Source: Edolisoma coerulescens (taxonomy: Eukaryota; Chordata; Aves; Passeriformes; Campephagidae). Taken from it: a DNA stretch of 64,000 nt. Of this stretch, positions 1 to 14,339 are shown in pieces. The stretch's first letter is position 1. Each line of letters begins with the position of its first letter. The notes beneath the pieces are model-generated. The model saw only the letters and a list, made by a program, of their open reading frames with translations, was not told where the DNA came from and ran no database searches. The position numbers and the translations under genes were made by a program. The stretch spans positions 1,542,001 to 1,606,000 of the forward strand of contig VWZW01007169.1 of NCBI GenBank assembly GCA_013397115.1. The letters run 5' to 3'.

Positions 1-2618
1 CTGCTCCCTGCAGCAGGTGAATCCCCTTCTCACTGAAGTCTCCCTGTCTATATAGTTTCTCACTCACTGTCTCCCTCTCACTGCCCCAGGCTGTACCCTG
101 GGAGCTTTTCCACTCTGAGCATGTCCAGCTGCTGTCAGGATGAAGAGCTCCCCTTTCCCAGGCAAACAGGCAGCTGTTCTTCATCTGTCACAGGACTTGT
201 TTAACAGAGTGCCCGATATGCCTCTCCTTAGGTGAACCCAGAGTTCAGGTGTTACTGCCCTGGAAGCACTGGTAGCTTTTTGGCATTGAATGTAGTTCAT
301 GAGCATGGTCAGCAGATATTCCAGTGTTAAGGGGAAAAATCTGGTTTTGCATGTACCCGTTTCTAGGCGTGGCTGGAATGGCAATAATGGAGCTTTCCTT
401 GCAAAAACATAATGGGATGAAGAGGGGTTTGGGACCTATACAGCTGTCTTCCAAAATATGGCATTACTATAAACTAGCTTGGCAACACCCCTGAACAGAA
501 CAGTGGGGACCAATGACACCTCTCCCTATAAAGAAAGGGACTGGAAATTAGTCAGCCTGATAGGTTAGAAGTTGCTGGCTTTTCTAATACAAGCTACCAT
601 AAAATAACATTATATCAGAGGACTTATTGGGCAACCTGGGTATTTCATTGTATCTGAGGAAATGAGTGAGCAGCTGAGAAGAAAAGCACATCTGAACAGA
701 GAATTGCACATCTGGATCCTCTAACACAAGGATCCAAACTATGGCTTTAAGTTACATGCCTCTTCTGTGAAGTTCAGCTTTGCTGCTGGTGTGAAGTGAC
801 TGATCAAAAGTAGAACTGGTATAGGGGCTTTAATTTGGATCAACAGCAAGGCAATCAATAAAGTCAGGAGATGTTAAGACTGACCCCACTGGGTCATTTA
901 GGCTCACTGGCAACTTCATCCTCAGTGGCTTTCTGTCTCAGATGCTGTAATAACATTCTCATTGTCTTGTTTACTGAAACAAATGGAATAATTGTAGAAG
1001 ATAGAGTTTTCCTTTCTAATTTAGAGTTTAAACTTTCAGGATTAAAATGCTTTAAAGCCAACAGTAGAGGACAGGAAGTGGCATGGCACCATAAAAAACA
1101 TGCTGGCAATGGCAAAGTGCTGAACTGTTAAAATTGTCACAGATATGGCTTTTTTTTCAAATTAAGGTGCTGTCACTTGAAGGGTAATTTCCTGCTTTTC
1201 AAATTCCTAGTCAAGACTTTCTCATTTACCAGAGGGCGTGTCTGCTAGCTCTTTTTTGGAAATGATAGTTTAGTGCAACTACATTCAAAACTGATCCTGA
1301 AAAGTGCACGATCCACAGACATTTCATGTTCCCCATTGTGTGGCTGCCAGTACCCCTGAACAGCTTCAGTGAATATTATAAGAAGTGTAGCAAGTTTTGC
1401 ATACAGTGGAACCAGGGTAGAAAAATGCATTGTGGTTTGTTTTTTTTTTAATAAAAGTTTGCTAGGCTTGCTCTTAACAGGAGCACTGAAGGTAACTGAA
1501 AAACAGGTGTGAGATCTTTGGACTGCAGCACTGAATCTGAAAGTATTTGAAGTACAAGTTTTCCTGGTGGTTAGTCGTAGTCCCACTACAATCAGGTCAT
1601 TCTAGAAGCAGCTTTGTGAAGATTCCCATTAAGAGAGAAAGGGAGTAGGTTAAAAAAGAGTGGGAGAAATCAAAGACTGTATCAGGGGGAAGTGGCTTAT
1701 GAATGCTTAGGAGCAGGGATGAAATTCTACTAAGAGGGGAAGTACTCAAAAGGGGAGACAGAAAAGGAGAAGAAGAAACATTGAATGGAATGGACAAGAG
1801 GGACTGGAGGGCAGAAGGAATGACCCTAGAACCCAGAGACTTAGAGGGGAGAAGATGAACAGGAATCAAGCTGAACAGCCCTAATCAGCAAAAGAACAAG
1901 AGTTAAAAGTGTAAATGTGAAAAGTTATTAGGAATTGAAGGGGATTTGTGAACTCTGGCATATTTCTGTGTTCCACATGAGCTATACCCAAGTCCAAAAA
2001 GCAAAGCCACCACTGTCTTACATCTCATGCTCCTGTATGTTGCTGTGGAAACAGTGTCTCCTTCCTCCACACTGTCTCATCTATGCAGCTCTTTACAGCT
2101 GAGGCATCTTTTTACAGCTGGTATGAAGGCACCATGCTGAGGTCTTGGTGTTCACTAGGATAATTAGGCATTTTGAAAAAAAGATATAGAAATCATACAG
2201 AGGGGGAGAGTGTACGAACAGATGAACGTATATATGTATATGGTATAGATAAAGACATTTTTAGCTATCCACCAGGTATTTACAATGAGATATTACCATG
2301 ATCTTTCAATATTTAACACCATAGACTGGATGAAGCAGCCCTCCAGAAGAACTGAAAAATATACTTATATAGGAGTATAATTAAAGTATCCTAAAGTAAC
2401 ACAACTGGTATAGAATACATTAGGAGTTACAGGCTTTGTGAAAGTACTTATTTTTACCTTCTGCATTGCATCCATAGTTACTATTATGTACAGCTAAAAT
2501 CTGTAAGCCATGTATTTGTGGTTCTTCAGATGGGGGTTGTTCCCCCAGTTTAAAGGGTATTTTTACTTGGATTATGCAGACTCTGACTATAATATAAAGC
2601 AGAAAGTGGAATGAAGCT
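1..2618. other. Intergenic; no gene recognised
   Basis: AT-moderate unique-looking sequence. The first 120 bases are pyrimidine-rich, and the purine-rich tract is annotated separately. Open frames are short and show no protein similarity I recognise. Confidence 0.6.
1625..1870. repeat. Purine-rich tract
   Basis: About 245 bases dominated by A and G on the plus strand (runs such as AAGAGGGGAAGT, GAAAAGGAGAAGAAGAAA), with few pyrimidine clusters. It produces a long minus-strand open frame rich in Ser, Pro and Leu that I regard as a composition effect. Confidence 0.6.
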
Positions 2619-2975
2619 TTCATAGAATCACAGAATATGCTGAGTTGGAAGGGACCCATGTGCAGGACTCCCCAAGAGTCACACCATGTGCCTGAGAGCA
2701 TTGTCCAAACGCTTCTTGAACTTGGTCAGGCTGGTGCTGCTCCCCGGGGAGCCTGTTCCAGTGCTCAGCCACCCACGGGGTGAAGGACCTTTTCCTCATA
2801 TCCAACCTAAACCTCCCCTGACACAACTTCAGGCCATTGCCTTGGGTTCTGCCACTGGTCAAGAGAGTGAAGAGATCAGTGTCTGCCCCTCTGCTTCCCC
2901 TCATGAGGATGTTGAAGACCGCAATGCGGCCTCCCCTCAGTCTCCTCTTTTCTGGGCTGAACCTATGACTCTGTT
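2619..2975 (-). mobile_element. CR1 LINE 3' fragment
   Basis: The left end reads TCATAGAATCACAGAAT followed by GAGTTGGAAGGGACCC, which is the reverse complement of the CR1 3' terminus (tandem ATTCTATGA-type tail), so the element is inserted on the minus strand. The body (GCTTCTTGAACTTGGTCAGG, TGTTCCAGTGCTCAGCCACC, GAAGGACCTTTTCCTCATAT) is typical avian CR1 3' sequence. The element is 5'-truncated, the usual state for CR1. Short open frames inside it are remnants or chance. Confidence 0.92.
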
Positions 2976-5900
2976 TATTCTCTAAAATCTTTATTATTCT
3001 CATTAAGTGAAAAGATAAAGACTCAAGAATCTCTCATAATGAACCAGATTAAGCCACATTGCTGGAGGCTGCTGATAGCTGGTTTTGTAGTTTATATGCT
3101 TAAAACCCTACATCATTTAATCCCTGCAAGCCTTTTCCTCATGGTACATCTGCAGGTTTTGGATTACTTAACTTTTTATTGCGCACAAATCATGCAAAAC
3201 CATCTCAGAAAAATATGCTGAAGGCCAAGCCAAGGCAATACCTTATAAGGCATTTCATAGCAGTTCCAACATGTGTCACAGAGCACAGCTGTGAGCACAG
3301 AGGGCTTTCCGCTCATCATCAGCGTACATGAGTCAAATCTGCAATGCCATGGGAGAGGAGTTACTTCTTAAAATGTGTATGAAATTAAAAGGGATTTGAG
3401 AGAAACTGACCTCTAAAAATGGAGTTATTTCTTCGTCACCGTGAAGACCGTTTAAGTAGCAAAACCAAAAATTGTACAGAAAATTCAAACTGATGTTTAA
3501 ATATTAGTAAAATTTATTCAGATATTCTGTTATGCTACCTGTCTAGGAAAATATTTTTTCTGACTTAAAAAAAAAAAAGGAATTAAGAGATGTCTGAATT
3601 TGCCGAAATCTGAGGGTTTCACGTAAACAAATTGAAAACAAATAATGTTTACTCCCATAATAACAAATTTTGGATTAGGCAACCAAAATTGAAATGTTAC
3701 TGACTTGGATTTTCTGCTTTTAATTCCATTTTTAAATCATTGGTTAAACTTTCTAGTTTACAGGTGACCTTTCCCCTTACCCCCACCCCCCAGTGCATTA
3801 TACGTATGGCAATCAAATAGGTTATTTTTTTAAAAAGGCACAAATAACCTATGCCCTTAAGGTGCCTATAACTGAGGTGCTTGATTCAGCCATTAGTATG
3901 GGGTCAGCTGCACAATTCAGACCTCAGTTACTACATCTTCAAAATATGTGAAGAATTTGGGACGGGAACTTAGGTTTCAGTCCCTTTCAAATTCACCATT
4001 TTTCAGAAAAGTGAGGAAGGAGTCATGCACTGCAGGGCAAAAAGAATCCTTCGGAATTGAAAACCTCTGAAGTTAACATTAGTCTTTTTCCAGTTATTTC
4101 TTCAATGAGTTTTAGACCAGACCATTTCATAGTCTTTTGGCATTCTTTATGGCTATCTGGTAAAAGCACAATATAACAGAAATGTGGTATCATCGGTGGC
4201 ATGCTGAGAATAATGCTGTTAGCACAAGGTTAGGAGAGGCTCCTTTCTGCTGTTTTAAGAACCATTCTCAGCAGAAACCGTGGGAATCTGTTAGGAAAAC
4301 CAGAGTGCTTTCTGCAGAACAATAATTATTAACAGATTTTTGCAATAAAGGATACATGCGGCGAGTTCCAAAAGAAGACAGACTAGGCAAAGGGCTGAAA
4401 TTTTAACTAGTAATTGTTACCGTCTCCTTCCTACCATTGCCTCCCACACCAGCCACTAAAAGCTAAATTTCTTTGTGGGAGCTCAGGGCAGCAAATCCAA
4501 GATTTCTTTTTTTTTTTTTTTTGGAAACTACTTGATATATTTGGATTTTTTGAAATTTTAACAAGTACTATTTGAATCAGTCATGTGCCCAAATTGTTGC
4601 TAATTCCTTGAGGAAGATCTCCCTCTGAAAGTGGCTGATGAATTTAGCTGGTTTAAAAAAAAAGAACTAGGAATTAGACTATTTATAACTCTAGTGACTA
4701 AGCATATAGATGGCAATACTCATGTGCGAGAGGAATCTCAGGATGTGAGACCATCTGGTGCTCTATGAAAGAGGCCAAAGGCAGTTTTCAGTGCACATCT
4801 GTAGGCCATCAGGTCATGCATATCCCTTTCAGAAAGAAGAGCTGCTTTCCTAAAAATTGCTTCTTTCCAGAAATGAACGTTATGTTATTAGATTGCTATC
4901 CACATAGGATGTTTTGTCTATCTGGTAGCACAGAGTTTAAGGATGGGGCTTACTTCTTTTAAAATAGGTTTCAAACTGAGTGGATTTGTATATTTGTATC
5001 AATATTAGAGGTTTATTCCTTGCATTTATAGCATAAAGTCAATAGATGTTGCAGCTCTTGATGTATGTCTGTTAGAGATAACCTATTAGAGATTAATAGT
5101 CTAAAAAACTGATGATTTTGGTTTCATAACACTGGAGGAAGACATGGAATGTGAGATTTCCATTCCTTTCTCTTCATCTGACTAGGTTTTCATTGCTTTA
5201 GCTTTTTAGTTTTAGTTGGATCTGTTAGATCTTATTTTGAAAGGCCAAGTAGAACAAATTATGTAAGAAATAATGTTTCTTCCAACTGTGAATGGAGGCC
5301 TTATTAAAAAAGCAATAGTAGGAATGATCATCAATTTTCTATCAAATATGTTTTCACTAGTAAAATGTGATTTGTTTAAATGTGTAATTGGAGAAGAATT
5401 TTTTTTTTTTTTTTTAAAGGGCTTGTGATACCACACAGTACCTTGTTAGAGAGCCTTGTTTGCTTCCTTTCTAGCTCATTCAGCTTGCTGCTGTGGAGCC
5501 TTGGCTTTCAGAACTTCACATCTGGGGAATATCTGCAATCTGTTTCAGGACTGGAGATTGCTAAACTGCCAAGAATGGCTTACTGGTTTTAGTTCCCAAG
5601 GATGAACTTCCTCCTTCAGGTGTGGTTCTAAGGATGTCCTGGTCCCTGGGACACAACTTCTCAACTGATCATGTTTTCATAGGTGTGAAAAACCGTAGCT
5701 AATGTTGCACTCTAGTTTGCTCCATCATAAAAGCAGCATGCACTCCCCAGTATTTCTTCTGGGTATTCTGTTTTTCTTTGGTTCTTTTAGGTGTACAATA
5801 GAAATGGCAGGAACATCCAGTGGCAATGCTTAGCCCTCTCAAAATTAGGAGGGAAAGGAAGTTATCTTTCCACTTAATTTCTTTTGTCTTGCTTTTGGAT

Positions 5901-6387
5901 TCTAGATAGTGTAGATGGAGTTCAAATTCTACTTAGACAAAAAAGTAGAACTTGTGGGCAAAAGATGCACTTTTATTTTACTCCTTTTAAATAGTTCCAT
6001 TTAAACTGCTAGACAGGTTGTATAGCAAAATTCCTGTATTTTTGTACTGTGAAACAGATTAGAAAAACAAGTTGGAGTTTGTATTTTAGCATGGGTATAA
6101 TTCTGTGTCTCAAAGGGGGAAGAAAAAAAGGGCAGAAATCAGTTTGCTTTCGGGTTCTTCCTTTGAAGGGTTGAAATGTATTACTTTATGGAATATGTTT
6201 TGCAATGAAAATGTTACAATCTTTTGCCCTAAGCCCTCTGGAAGCTCTAAGCAGCTCTATTAGATAGACAACCATCTTAGATGAAGTTAAAATCTCCTGT
6301 ACGTGTGTTTCTGTTGCACAGGTCTCTTATACAAACCTGTGTTTCTTTCCTTCTTGTCACATGAAATGGTGGAGATTTGATGACTCT

Positions 6388-6424
<37 letters not shown>

Positions 6425-9400
6425 TACCAGTTTGCAAGCAATATGCTGATGGAAAAGTGTGCCAGAGTTTCATTCCACTGCTGTTTCTGGCCTGTGAACA
6501 CTATTCCAATCAAAACACTGTCAGAGAACCCAGTCCTATTATGTATGTATTCATTGGAATAAGGAATAAGTTCACATTGTGCCACTGAACTCCACAGTCT
6601 ATTCAAAACATTTTAGGAATAAATTAAAAAGCAATAGAATGCAGAGAAATACCAGAAATTAAGTGACTTTCACCTGTGACAAAGAAATTACTTGCATCTC
6701 TTGAAAGAGTTATGTACGAGTTTTTCTCGGTGAGATTTTACTGACTGCATTACATACATGCAGTAAAGGAGGAATTAATTATGTCAGCACTGAGTAGCAA
6801 CCAAAATCCCACAGGAGTAAGAACACCATTTAGAAGCAACCATCTACAGAGTAAACTGTAGAACGCTCTATAATTGGCTTTGTATCTTGCCAAGTGCATT
6901 TATTCAGGACTTCTCTACGCTGCTGTGTACTCTCTGCTTTCCTGTTGCAAGCAGTCACCTAATGGTTTCATGTTCATTGAAACCATCCCAAAAATTCCTT
7001 TGTTGCTTAATAGAACAGGAGATTCCGGTGAAAATCTTGCCTTACCTGAAGAGGGTTTATCTTAATTCTTGATGAAATGCAGTTTAATTCTTCAGGCTTT
7101 ACCTCATGTGTTTTGTCTATTCATGCCTGACTCGACATTTAGCCAAGTTGACGTAGAGACTGCTGGGCAGTTTGCACATTCTGCAAGAGCTCTGCTCCCT
7201 CCATGAAGCTGTTGTTAGACACAATCAAGGTGTATCACCTGCCTGAACATCAGTTTCTAAAATATTACTGGGACTCTGTCTAAAGAGGAGACTGAGCCTC
7301 TCAGGGCCTAGAGCATGCAGCGAGTAGCTCTGAATCCTGGCACCCATGCTGTTTGCCAGTGTCATTGGGGTTATATAATATCATGCCTTCCTGCACCCCT
7401 CTAGTGTTTCATCCATCCAGGATGTTGAGTAAACATTAGATCTGGCTGCTGCATTTACTACCAAAGACAAAAGAACAAACAGACCTTCTAATCATATTCC
7501 CAGAAGGACTCCAGTGTTTTGTTGGGCTGCCTTCCACATAGTCGTTCAAATGGTGAAAAGCTCAAAGAACATACTGTTTCTTTTTGGGTGCTTTCAATTC
7601 CCTGTCCACTGTGCTGGGGATTTTCATCCCCAGGAAACCTCAGAATAAAGGAAGCCAATCAACCATCTGCTGAACAGCATGTGCAAAACACAAGGTTCTC
7701 TGACTTTGGACAAAATCTGTCTTGATTCCAGAGAACCTCACACAGTCACAGAGGGTTTGCAGGAGTGGTCTCCTTCCCAAGATATTTCCCCAGGGCTTTG
7801 GTACTACACTGCACTCCAAGGCTTTTTTGCCCCCGCTCAGGTTCCTTTGGGCTGCAGACATATCCCTGCTGTCTCAGCACTGTTTTCAGCAGGATACTTG
7901 CTAATGATCAAGAAGTGAGGGTCAGGAGGACAGTATTTTTCCATTGAATGTTCTAAGACTCTTTTCAGGAGCCAGGCCCATGCAGCCCAGACTTAGGTCT
8001 ATATTACTGGGTACCACAGTTGCTTAGTAACAGTTAATACCTTACTTGTCTTCCTGTGCATAGGCTAGAAATGAACATCATCACAGAGGCAGCCAACATA
8101 CATACACAGACATGACAAACAGCATTATCTGGTGGATCTTCCCAAGGCTCTGAAACACAGAATGAGATGCCACACGAAGAGGCAGCCTCTGATTTTGTCA
8201 TCTCCTGATAAGACAAAAAAAGACTTCTCTTCATACATGTTCCTTTTCAAACTGCTAAGTCTTCATGTTGTCTGACAGCACTTAGGCTAACTTAAGCCAA
8301 ACTGTGCTAGAAAAGATTAACATTTGGGTTTGCACCCAAGATGATTTGCTCTCCCAGCTCTCAGTTGGTAGCCCAGTACCATTTTCAAGTAATTTTTCAT
8401 CAGATATTTTGCCTTTTGTAGCTGCAATACAAACCATTAGTGGGACCAAGTTCTGTCTCAAAGATACATTGCTGCTCCTTCCCTTTACCCCCTTTTCTGG
8501 ATCCATGTATCCCCTCAGCCATGTTGTTCACATTTTCCATTGCAATCAGGTAACCCAGTCCAAGCAAAGCTTGTCACAGCTCCAGCAGAAAACTTTTCTG
8601 CCCTTATTGTTAGTCAGATCAGAAAGAATGAAGTGATTCAGCTGACTGCAGGAAAAAAAATAAGTATGGCCTTTAGCCAGAGTGGGGTCTAAATAGGAGG
8701 GAACAAGCCTCCATGCCTGACCTTATATCCAGCACCTCTAGCACTGCTGCTGCTATAGGTGAGGGTGGCCACCCCTGAGGCCTGGGACGTTAGCCAGCAC
8801 TTGTCAGTGTCTATGTGCTACTCCTGTCCCATCAGCCTCCCCCCTCTATCACATTTGGAGATGTCCCCTATGCCCTGCTGAAATTCTCACAGTTACAGTG
8901 CCCTGCTTACTTAACTTTTCAAGTGCAAAGGAAATATTTTGAAATCTCAGGTGTTAATGCATTTAATAGTGGACATCACTGTATAAACTTTTGCTGGTTA
9001 AAAACAGGTCTCCCATATATACACCAAAGGCAAATAAGAAATAAAAGCTATCTAGTAATGAAAAAAATGATGATGGATGGCTCAAGTCACATGCATAACT
9101 GCAGTCTACTGTAACAGTAGATCAAAAAGGGTTTCTTCATTTCCAAAATAGAGTTGTCTTTAATACAAACTTTTAATTAAACAATCAATTGCATCACTTT
9201 TGAGCATAAAAATGGATTTTTAGTCTAAAGAAAATTTCTATTTTACTTGTGTAAGACTTATCAGTCTTATTAATATTTACATATTATACATAATTTAATA
9301 TATAAATATCCAAACTATTCTTTCCAACACAGGTCTTAGTAAGTGTGCATTTATTTTAATCGGTTTCATTAATTCAGTTGTTACTTTTGTTGGTTTCTCT

Positions 9401-12349
9401 CACATTAATTTTAAATGTGTGTAGGGGAGTTCACATTTAGAGCAGTACACCAAATACAGAGATTCACGCAGACCCATTGAACACAAGCATTTCTTGTTTC
9501 CAACAAATAGTTTTCAATTTTCCCAGGACATTCTACCTCCTCCTTGCAGAGTGGTTTGGCCACGATTTCTAATTGTGTGAGTCAGATGTTCTTCCTTTTC
9601 CATAGCCTCCCACTTTTGTATCTTTTCCAGATTCATGGAGCAGAGAAATATAAAGCATTTGAGAACTGAGTGATGTAATGAATGATTCTAAATTGTAAAA
9701 AATAGTAGTCTTTTAATCTCTGAAAATAAGCTGGCTAGTTAGTGAATTGAAAGTGTACAACTACCAAGAAGCAAACACCAGATATTTTTTGATACAAAGA
9801 GATTTTCTTTCTGTAAGTATGAATTTTAATTTAATAACTTTCCAGTCATCTTATTGGCATAGATTTTAAGCCACAGATGAGACATTTAATTAATTTTTTC
9901 TATTCCCTAGCACACAGAATTCCAGTTTAAAAAAAAATAACTCTAATGACTCCCTTGCATCAAATAGTCAAACTTGAGGGGCCAGCACTGAAGCCAGATG
10001 AATGTTTCTTTTTCCACACCGATGAAAGAAAAACCTTAATTGCAGACAAATTATTATTGCAGAATGTGTTTCCCCTAATATTCCCCTAACGTGGTAAGTC
10101 TTTAGATAAAAGAAAGCTGAACAAAGCAATTCGATCCCTTCTGCTGCTGGCTATAGGGCCAGTACTTCAGCTCGTTAGTGTCTTAGAAACCCAGCTAGCC
10201 TAACCACAGTTAGGTACACCCAATCAGTGCCAGGAATGTACTGATTTATTGCAGCTTTATTGCAAAAAGAAACCAGATAAGTAATGAGGAGAAAGTGCAC
10301 TAGCAGAAACTTTTGTAAGAGGAGGGGTTTGGCATCCAGTGACAGTTTTTTCGATTTCTTAAAATATGCCATCCAAATAGAGACTTGGAAATAGGTAGGT
10401 GGACTGATAAACTCTACTGCAGAAAAAAATAGTCTGGCTTCTGACCTGTGTCTGTTCTAATGAGGAACTCTAAAAGCTCTTCATTTGGAAACTCAAAAAG
10501 CAGCAGCGAGCAGTGGAGAGCATGACACTGCCTCAGGGAGCCAAGCCCCACCAATGGGCTAATGACAGACATCTGTCTCAAATTAAATAAACATGCTGGA
10601 AATGAATGAAGACAGATGTTTTTTAAAGTCAAATATATGGCTGAAATCTTTCCAAACTCGTAGGAACTTTGCTCTTAATGTGTGATTCCTGTGTACTCAG
10701 AACTCTGCCAGAGGCCTCCCACTCCAACAGTCTGTTCCAAGACCCTACAGGAAGACATTAAATACTGAATTTCTGATTATTCCAGAGTATTTGGAAATAA
10801 CAAATTTCAAAACCAAATCTATTGGAAAAGTTGTGATGTATTTATACAGAAAGATCTCTTCTCCATTTATTTGGAAACATGTGAAACAAACCTTTAACCC
10901 TGTTTTGGTATGTAGCCTACCTTTATTCTGCCGAAGGAAATACAAGTCCCAAGTCCAGGTGAGCTGGGAGCCTGACATGATCTAGGTACCTGCATTGCTT
11001 AAGATAGGCTTGGTAATATCTCCTTCTGGTAGGGCACTTCTGTGTGAAAGACTGAGTTGTGGACCGGCATGGCACCCTGGCTGACACTGCTGCAAGGAGT
11101 GAGGGGGTGTGCAGTGGCAGGCTTGGGCTGAGCAGGCATAGCTGTGCTTGTGTACAGGGAGTCTGGATGCACAGTTTAATTATAAAGACATACTTACATT
11201 TAAACCACTATATAAGCAAAGCTGTCAAAGTGTAGCCTGAATATGTGGGTAAATGTTTATACCTAACAGATGTCACTTCAGGAGAAGTCAACATAATTCC
11301 CACCAACAAACCCTGTGCAAAAAGCCCACAAAAACAGATTCATGCCTTCAAAGTCAACAAGACTAGACCTTCTCAAAACAAATCTCCAAGCTGAGAGTTC
11401 TCTGTATCTATGACATTTTCATTGGCAAAAATGTGCTGGATGATTCCAGTTATCACAATACTGCATAAAGACAGACATCCTGTAAGCAGTCAGGCTCCAG
11501 AATGTCTAGCATGTAGCTAGTCTCAAACACTACCTGAAATAATGCTCAGAAATGAACAAAGAGAATAAACGCCATGCATTCTTTATAGTTTGCATCATCA
11601 GGCGAACAGACACACGTCTTACACCATCATTACTAAACCACATTGTTTAAAAATGTAGTAGCTTAGGAAAGAGTATTTGAAATATTACAATCTCAATTTT
11701 AAGAGGCCATGACTGTGCGAAACTAATCTCTATTAGTATCATGTTAGTTTTACTATCTCATACCATATTTGCATATGCTATGAGAAGGATTTAACAGCCT
11801 AAACCAGAGACTTATGGCTTCTGACCAGCATCAAAACCAAAGGCATTGAAATTCTTTGAGAAATACTGTGCTTATGTTATTTCTATCTCAAGTAAAAGCA
11901 ACTATGACTGTCAGAAATGCCCTGGGGACAATAATCACTTTTCACAAAGTGGTCATCATGATTTCAAAATCTTGGTAGGTTCCAAGAGTTTAAAGATACA
12001 ATTAAATACCTACTCTGCATTTAAAACCACCTGCAAGTTTTAAGTTTTTAGCTGTCCCTGCCTCTGAACCCAAACTAATTATCTTCAAGTAGTTCAGCAC
12101 TGTACTGATTATTGATAATATTCCATAAAGGACTTCCTCCCTGTGGTAGCGTATAGTAGGAAACAATGAGACGTAAGGGTATTTAGTATTCTCTCCCTAC
12201 TACCAGACCACTAACAAGGAGTATGTGTTTATATTTGTTCTTAGATTTCAAGGTAATTTGGAGAGAGCAAACCACAGTAATTATACTAACAAAACTATCT
12301 TTTTTTCAACTGAAAAACACTATAAAAGGAAAGTAGAGGTCTAAGTGGT
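2976..12349. other. Intergenic; no gene recognised
   Basis: Unique-looking AT-rich sequence with poly-T runs (near 4508, 5400) and one CAT microsatellite. The stretch 9120-9420 is particularly AT-rich. The slightly GC-richer stretch 7500-7930 has several overlapping open frames in different frames but no recognisable product or convincing splice structure. Confidence 0.6.
6391..6423. repeat. (CAT)11 microsatellite
   Basis: Eleven uninterrupted CAT units. They create spurious His-rich and Ile-rich open frames in the three plus frames. There is no sign of an exon around them. Confidence 0.97.
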
Positions 12350-12430
12350 ACTGTCTTTCATTCTCAGATAAGGAAACTGGGTCACCGGGAGTTAAGTGCC
12401 TTGGTCAAAGACACCTGCAAACTTTATCTG
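12350..12430 (+). mobile_element. MIR-like ancient SINE relic
   Basis: TTCTCAGATAAGGAAACTGG followed by GAGTTAAGTGCCTTGGTCAA resembles the MIR core and 3' part (cagatgaggaaactgaggc ... gttaagtgacttgcccaagg). The match is from memory, over about 70 bases, with moderate divergence as expected for so old an element. Confidence 0.65.
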
Positions 12431-12951
12431 TCAGTTCTGCTGACAGCTATGATGCTTTTGTTTATATGTATAAACACATATATCTTTATATTGCTGTAAG
12501 GACAAGTCATATCTGTTTCCATATTAGCTCAGCTCAAAAGTAGCTGTGAGAGCCATGATCTCTTCTCACAGTTTTGTAAAATGTCCCATGAAATAGAAAT
12601 AGTATTTGATTGACTGTAGTGACACACTAAAGCAAGTGGCATAAAGTCATGTGCATAACAAGCAAAACTTCTGGGTCAGTGGAGAAAAGCCTTTGGCAAA
12701 GGGATTCAAATTAACAAATATGTGTTGATGTGGAGATTAGACAAAATTTCTCTCCCATAAGAGCCAATGGCTAAAGGTTACATGACTTCAAAAGTTCCTG
12801 TATTAAAATAGAAAAGTGTGTTCTCTTATTGTCACAGCTGAATACATCCCAGATTTAGCTGCTGCCTCATATTCTAATACTTGAGATTTCACTGGATTTT
12901 TTGATAAATGTTGGAAAATTAAGTTTGTGTTTTTATAAACTCCAGTGTATT

Positions 12952-13002
12952 TAGAGGTTATGCTAAGGTTATGCTAGAGGTTATGTTAGAGGTTATACTA
13001 GC
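12952..13002. repeat. 12-bp minisatellite, four imperfect copies
   Basis: Units of the form TAGAGGTTATGC, TAAGGTTATGC, TAGAGGTTATGT and TAGAGGTTATAC follow head to tail, each differing by one or two changes. Confidence 0.85.
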
Positions 13003-13589
13003 TGGTATACTATCCATAGCTCCCACATCTCACTGTGTTTCTGGACATCTTTAGTCATGGAACTGTTTAACCAACAAAAGAAATAAGACCCGGCAGATCA
13101 CCTGATTGTACAAATTCTTACTGTTACACTAGGATCTGTTTCTCAGATAAACATGCTTTCATCTCTCTGTTCTAGTGTCCTAAAATAACTGCTGTGATCA
13201 TGTCAGTATTCATTCACAAATCTGTGGGAATAGATTTTTGAAACCCCAAATTTCACTTTACTGTGCTTTATCAACTTTGACAGGAATTTAGGGTTCACAA
13301 GGAATGCAGAATTAAGATACAGTAAGCTTTTAGTAAGGTAGATAGGGAGCAGCTTCTCCCTTTCCATTTTCATTGAATCATTATTTTTCTGCATAAAGTT
13401 TTATTTTCCATGACACAAAATTAACTCTTCTGGTATTTATTTCTGTCTTCTTACCAGTAGGCATTAAACTCTAAAATGTGTCTCTAATATGGTTTGGTTG
13501 TAAAATCTTTTATGTATAAGATATTATATGCAGATTATAGGACGTATGAACTGTAACATTCAGAAATACCATATTTTGTGTCATGTATA

Positions 13590-13682
13590 GAGCAGTGTGT
13601 ATAGGTATTTATATACATCTATATATATATACACACATATACTTGCCACATACATATGTGTATGTGTAAATATGTATGCACC
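13590..13682. repeat. TA/CA/TG-rich simple repeat
   Basis: A compound low-complexity tract with TATATATATA, CACACATATA and TATGTGTATGTG runs. It is partly self-complementary and may form cruciform-like structure. Confidence 0.8.
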
Positions 13683-14339
13683 ACACAAGGGAAAAAGCTC
13701 AATTAGGAATTACACCTCTTCTTTCTAAAGAAGGATTACTGCTCAGTGCTAAGGAATGTAACAGTCCTATTCATAGCAACTTCTGACACAGCGTTTAGTA
13801 TAACCATACACAGACATAACAAGCAAAAGAACTGGAAAATATTTGTATAGTTATTAAGTGCTAATAAAGCTGATAACAAGCACAACTGCCACAGACATTA
13901 TGCAACATGGAGTAGTAAGGTCTGTTTCTAAAGGATGTGGTTTGCAAGAATTAGAGTAGAATTTTTTTAAGGGATAGCATTACTCAGCAAGTTTCATATG
14001 TTGGAGTCAACTCTTTTTCGTTTCTCTGGGGATTTTAGATGCTAAATTTTAGCTTGTCATAGGGAGTATATCCTTCATGTTTGTTTTTTAAATTAGGGAA
14101 AGGACATATTTTGGAGAAAAAAGAGGCATAATAGTAATAAAAACAACAATAATGTTGCCATGAACTATTTCAGTTCTGTAATTTAAAATAATTTAGAAAT
14201 GTAATTTGTCCCATGGCAGATGGGATATTAAAGGCAACCCTTCAGCTAAGTAGATGGAAAAGGAGAAAAGGAAAGAATGACAAGCTATTCAATCAACTTT
14301 GCCACAAAGAAAAATATATCATCAGGCTGCAGTCTCCTG

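Larger units (their letters stand above)
12431..14339. other. Intergenic; simple repeats only
   Basis: Holds the 12-bp minisatellite and the TA/CA tract. The remainder is AT-rich with no recognised coding or RNA gene. Confidence 0.6.

Noticed and set aside
1245..1869. Minus-strand open frames of 113 and 90 codons
   Set aside because: One is the complement of the purine-rich tract; the other shows no similarity, and neither has splice or promoter context.
2620..3003. Open frames on both strands at 2.6-3.0 kb
   Set aside because: They lie within the CR1 3' fragment, which is largely non-coding 3' sequence.
6361..6588. Open frames with poly-His or poly-Ile
   Set aside because: They are translations of the CAT microsatellite, without exon context or similarity.
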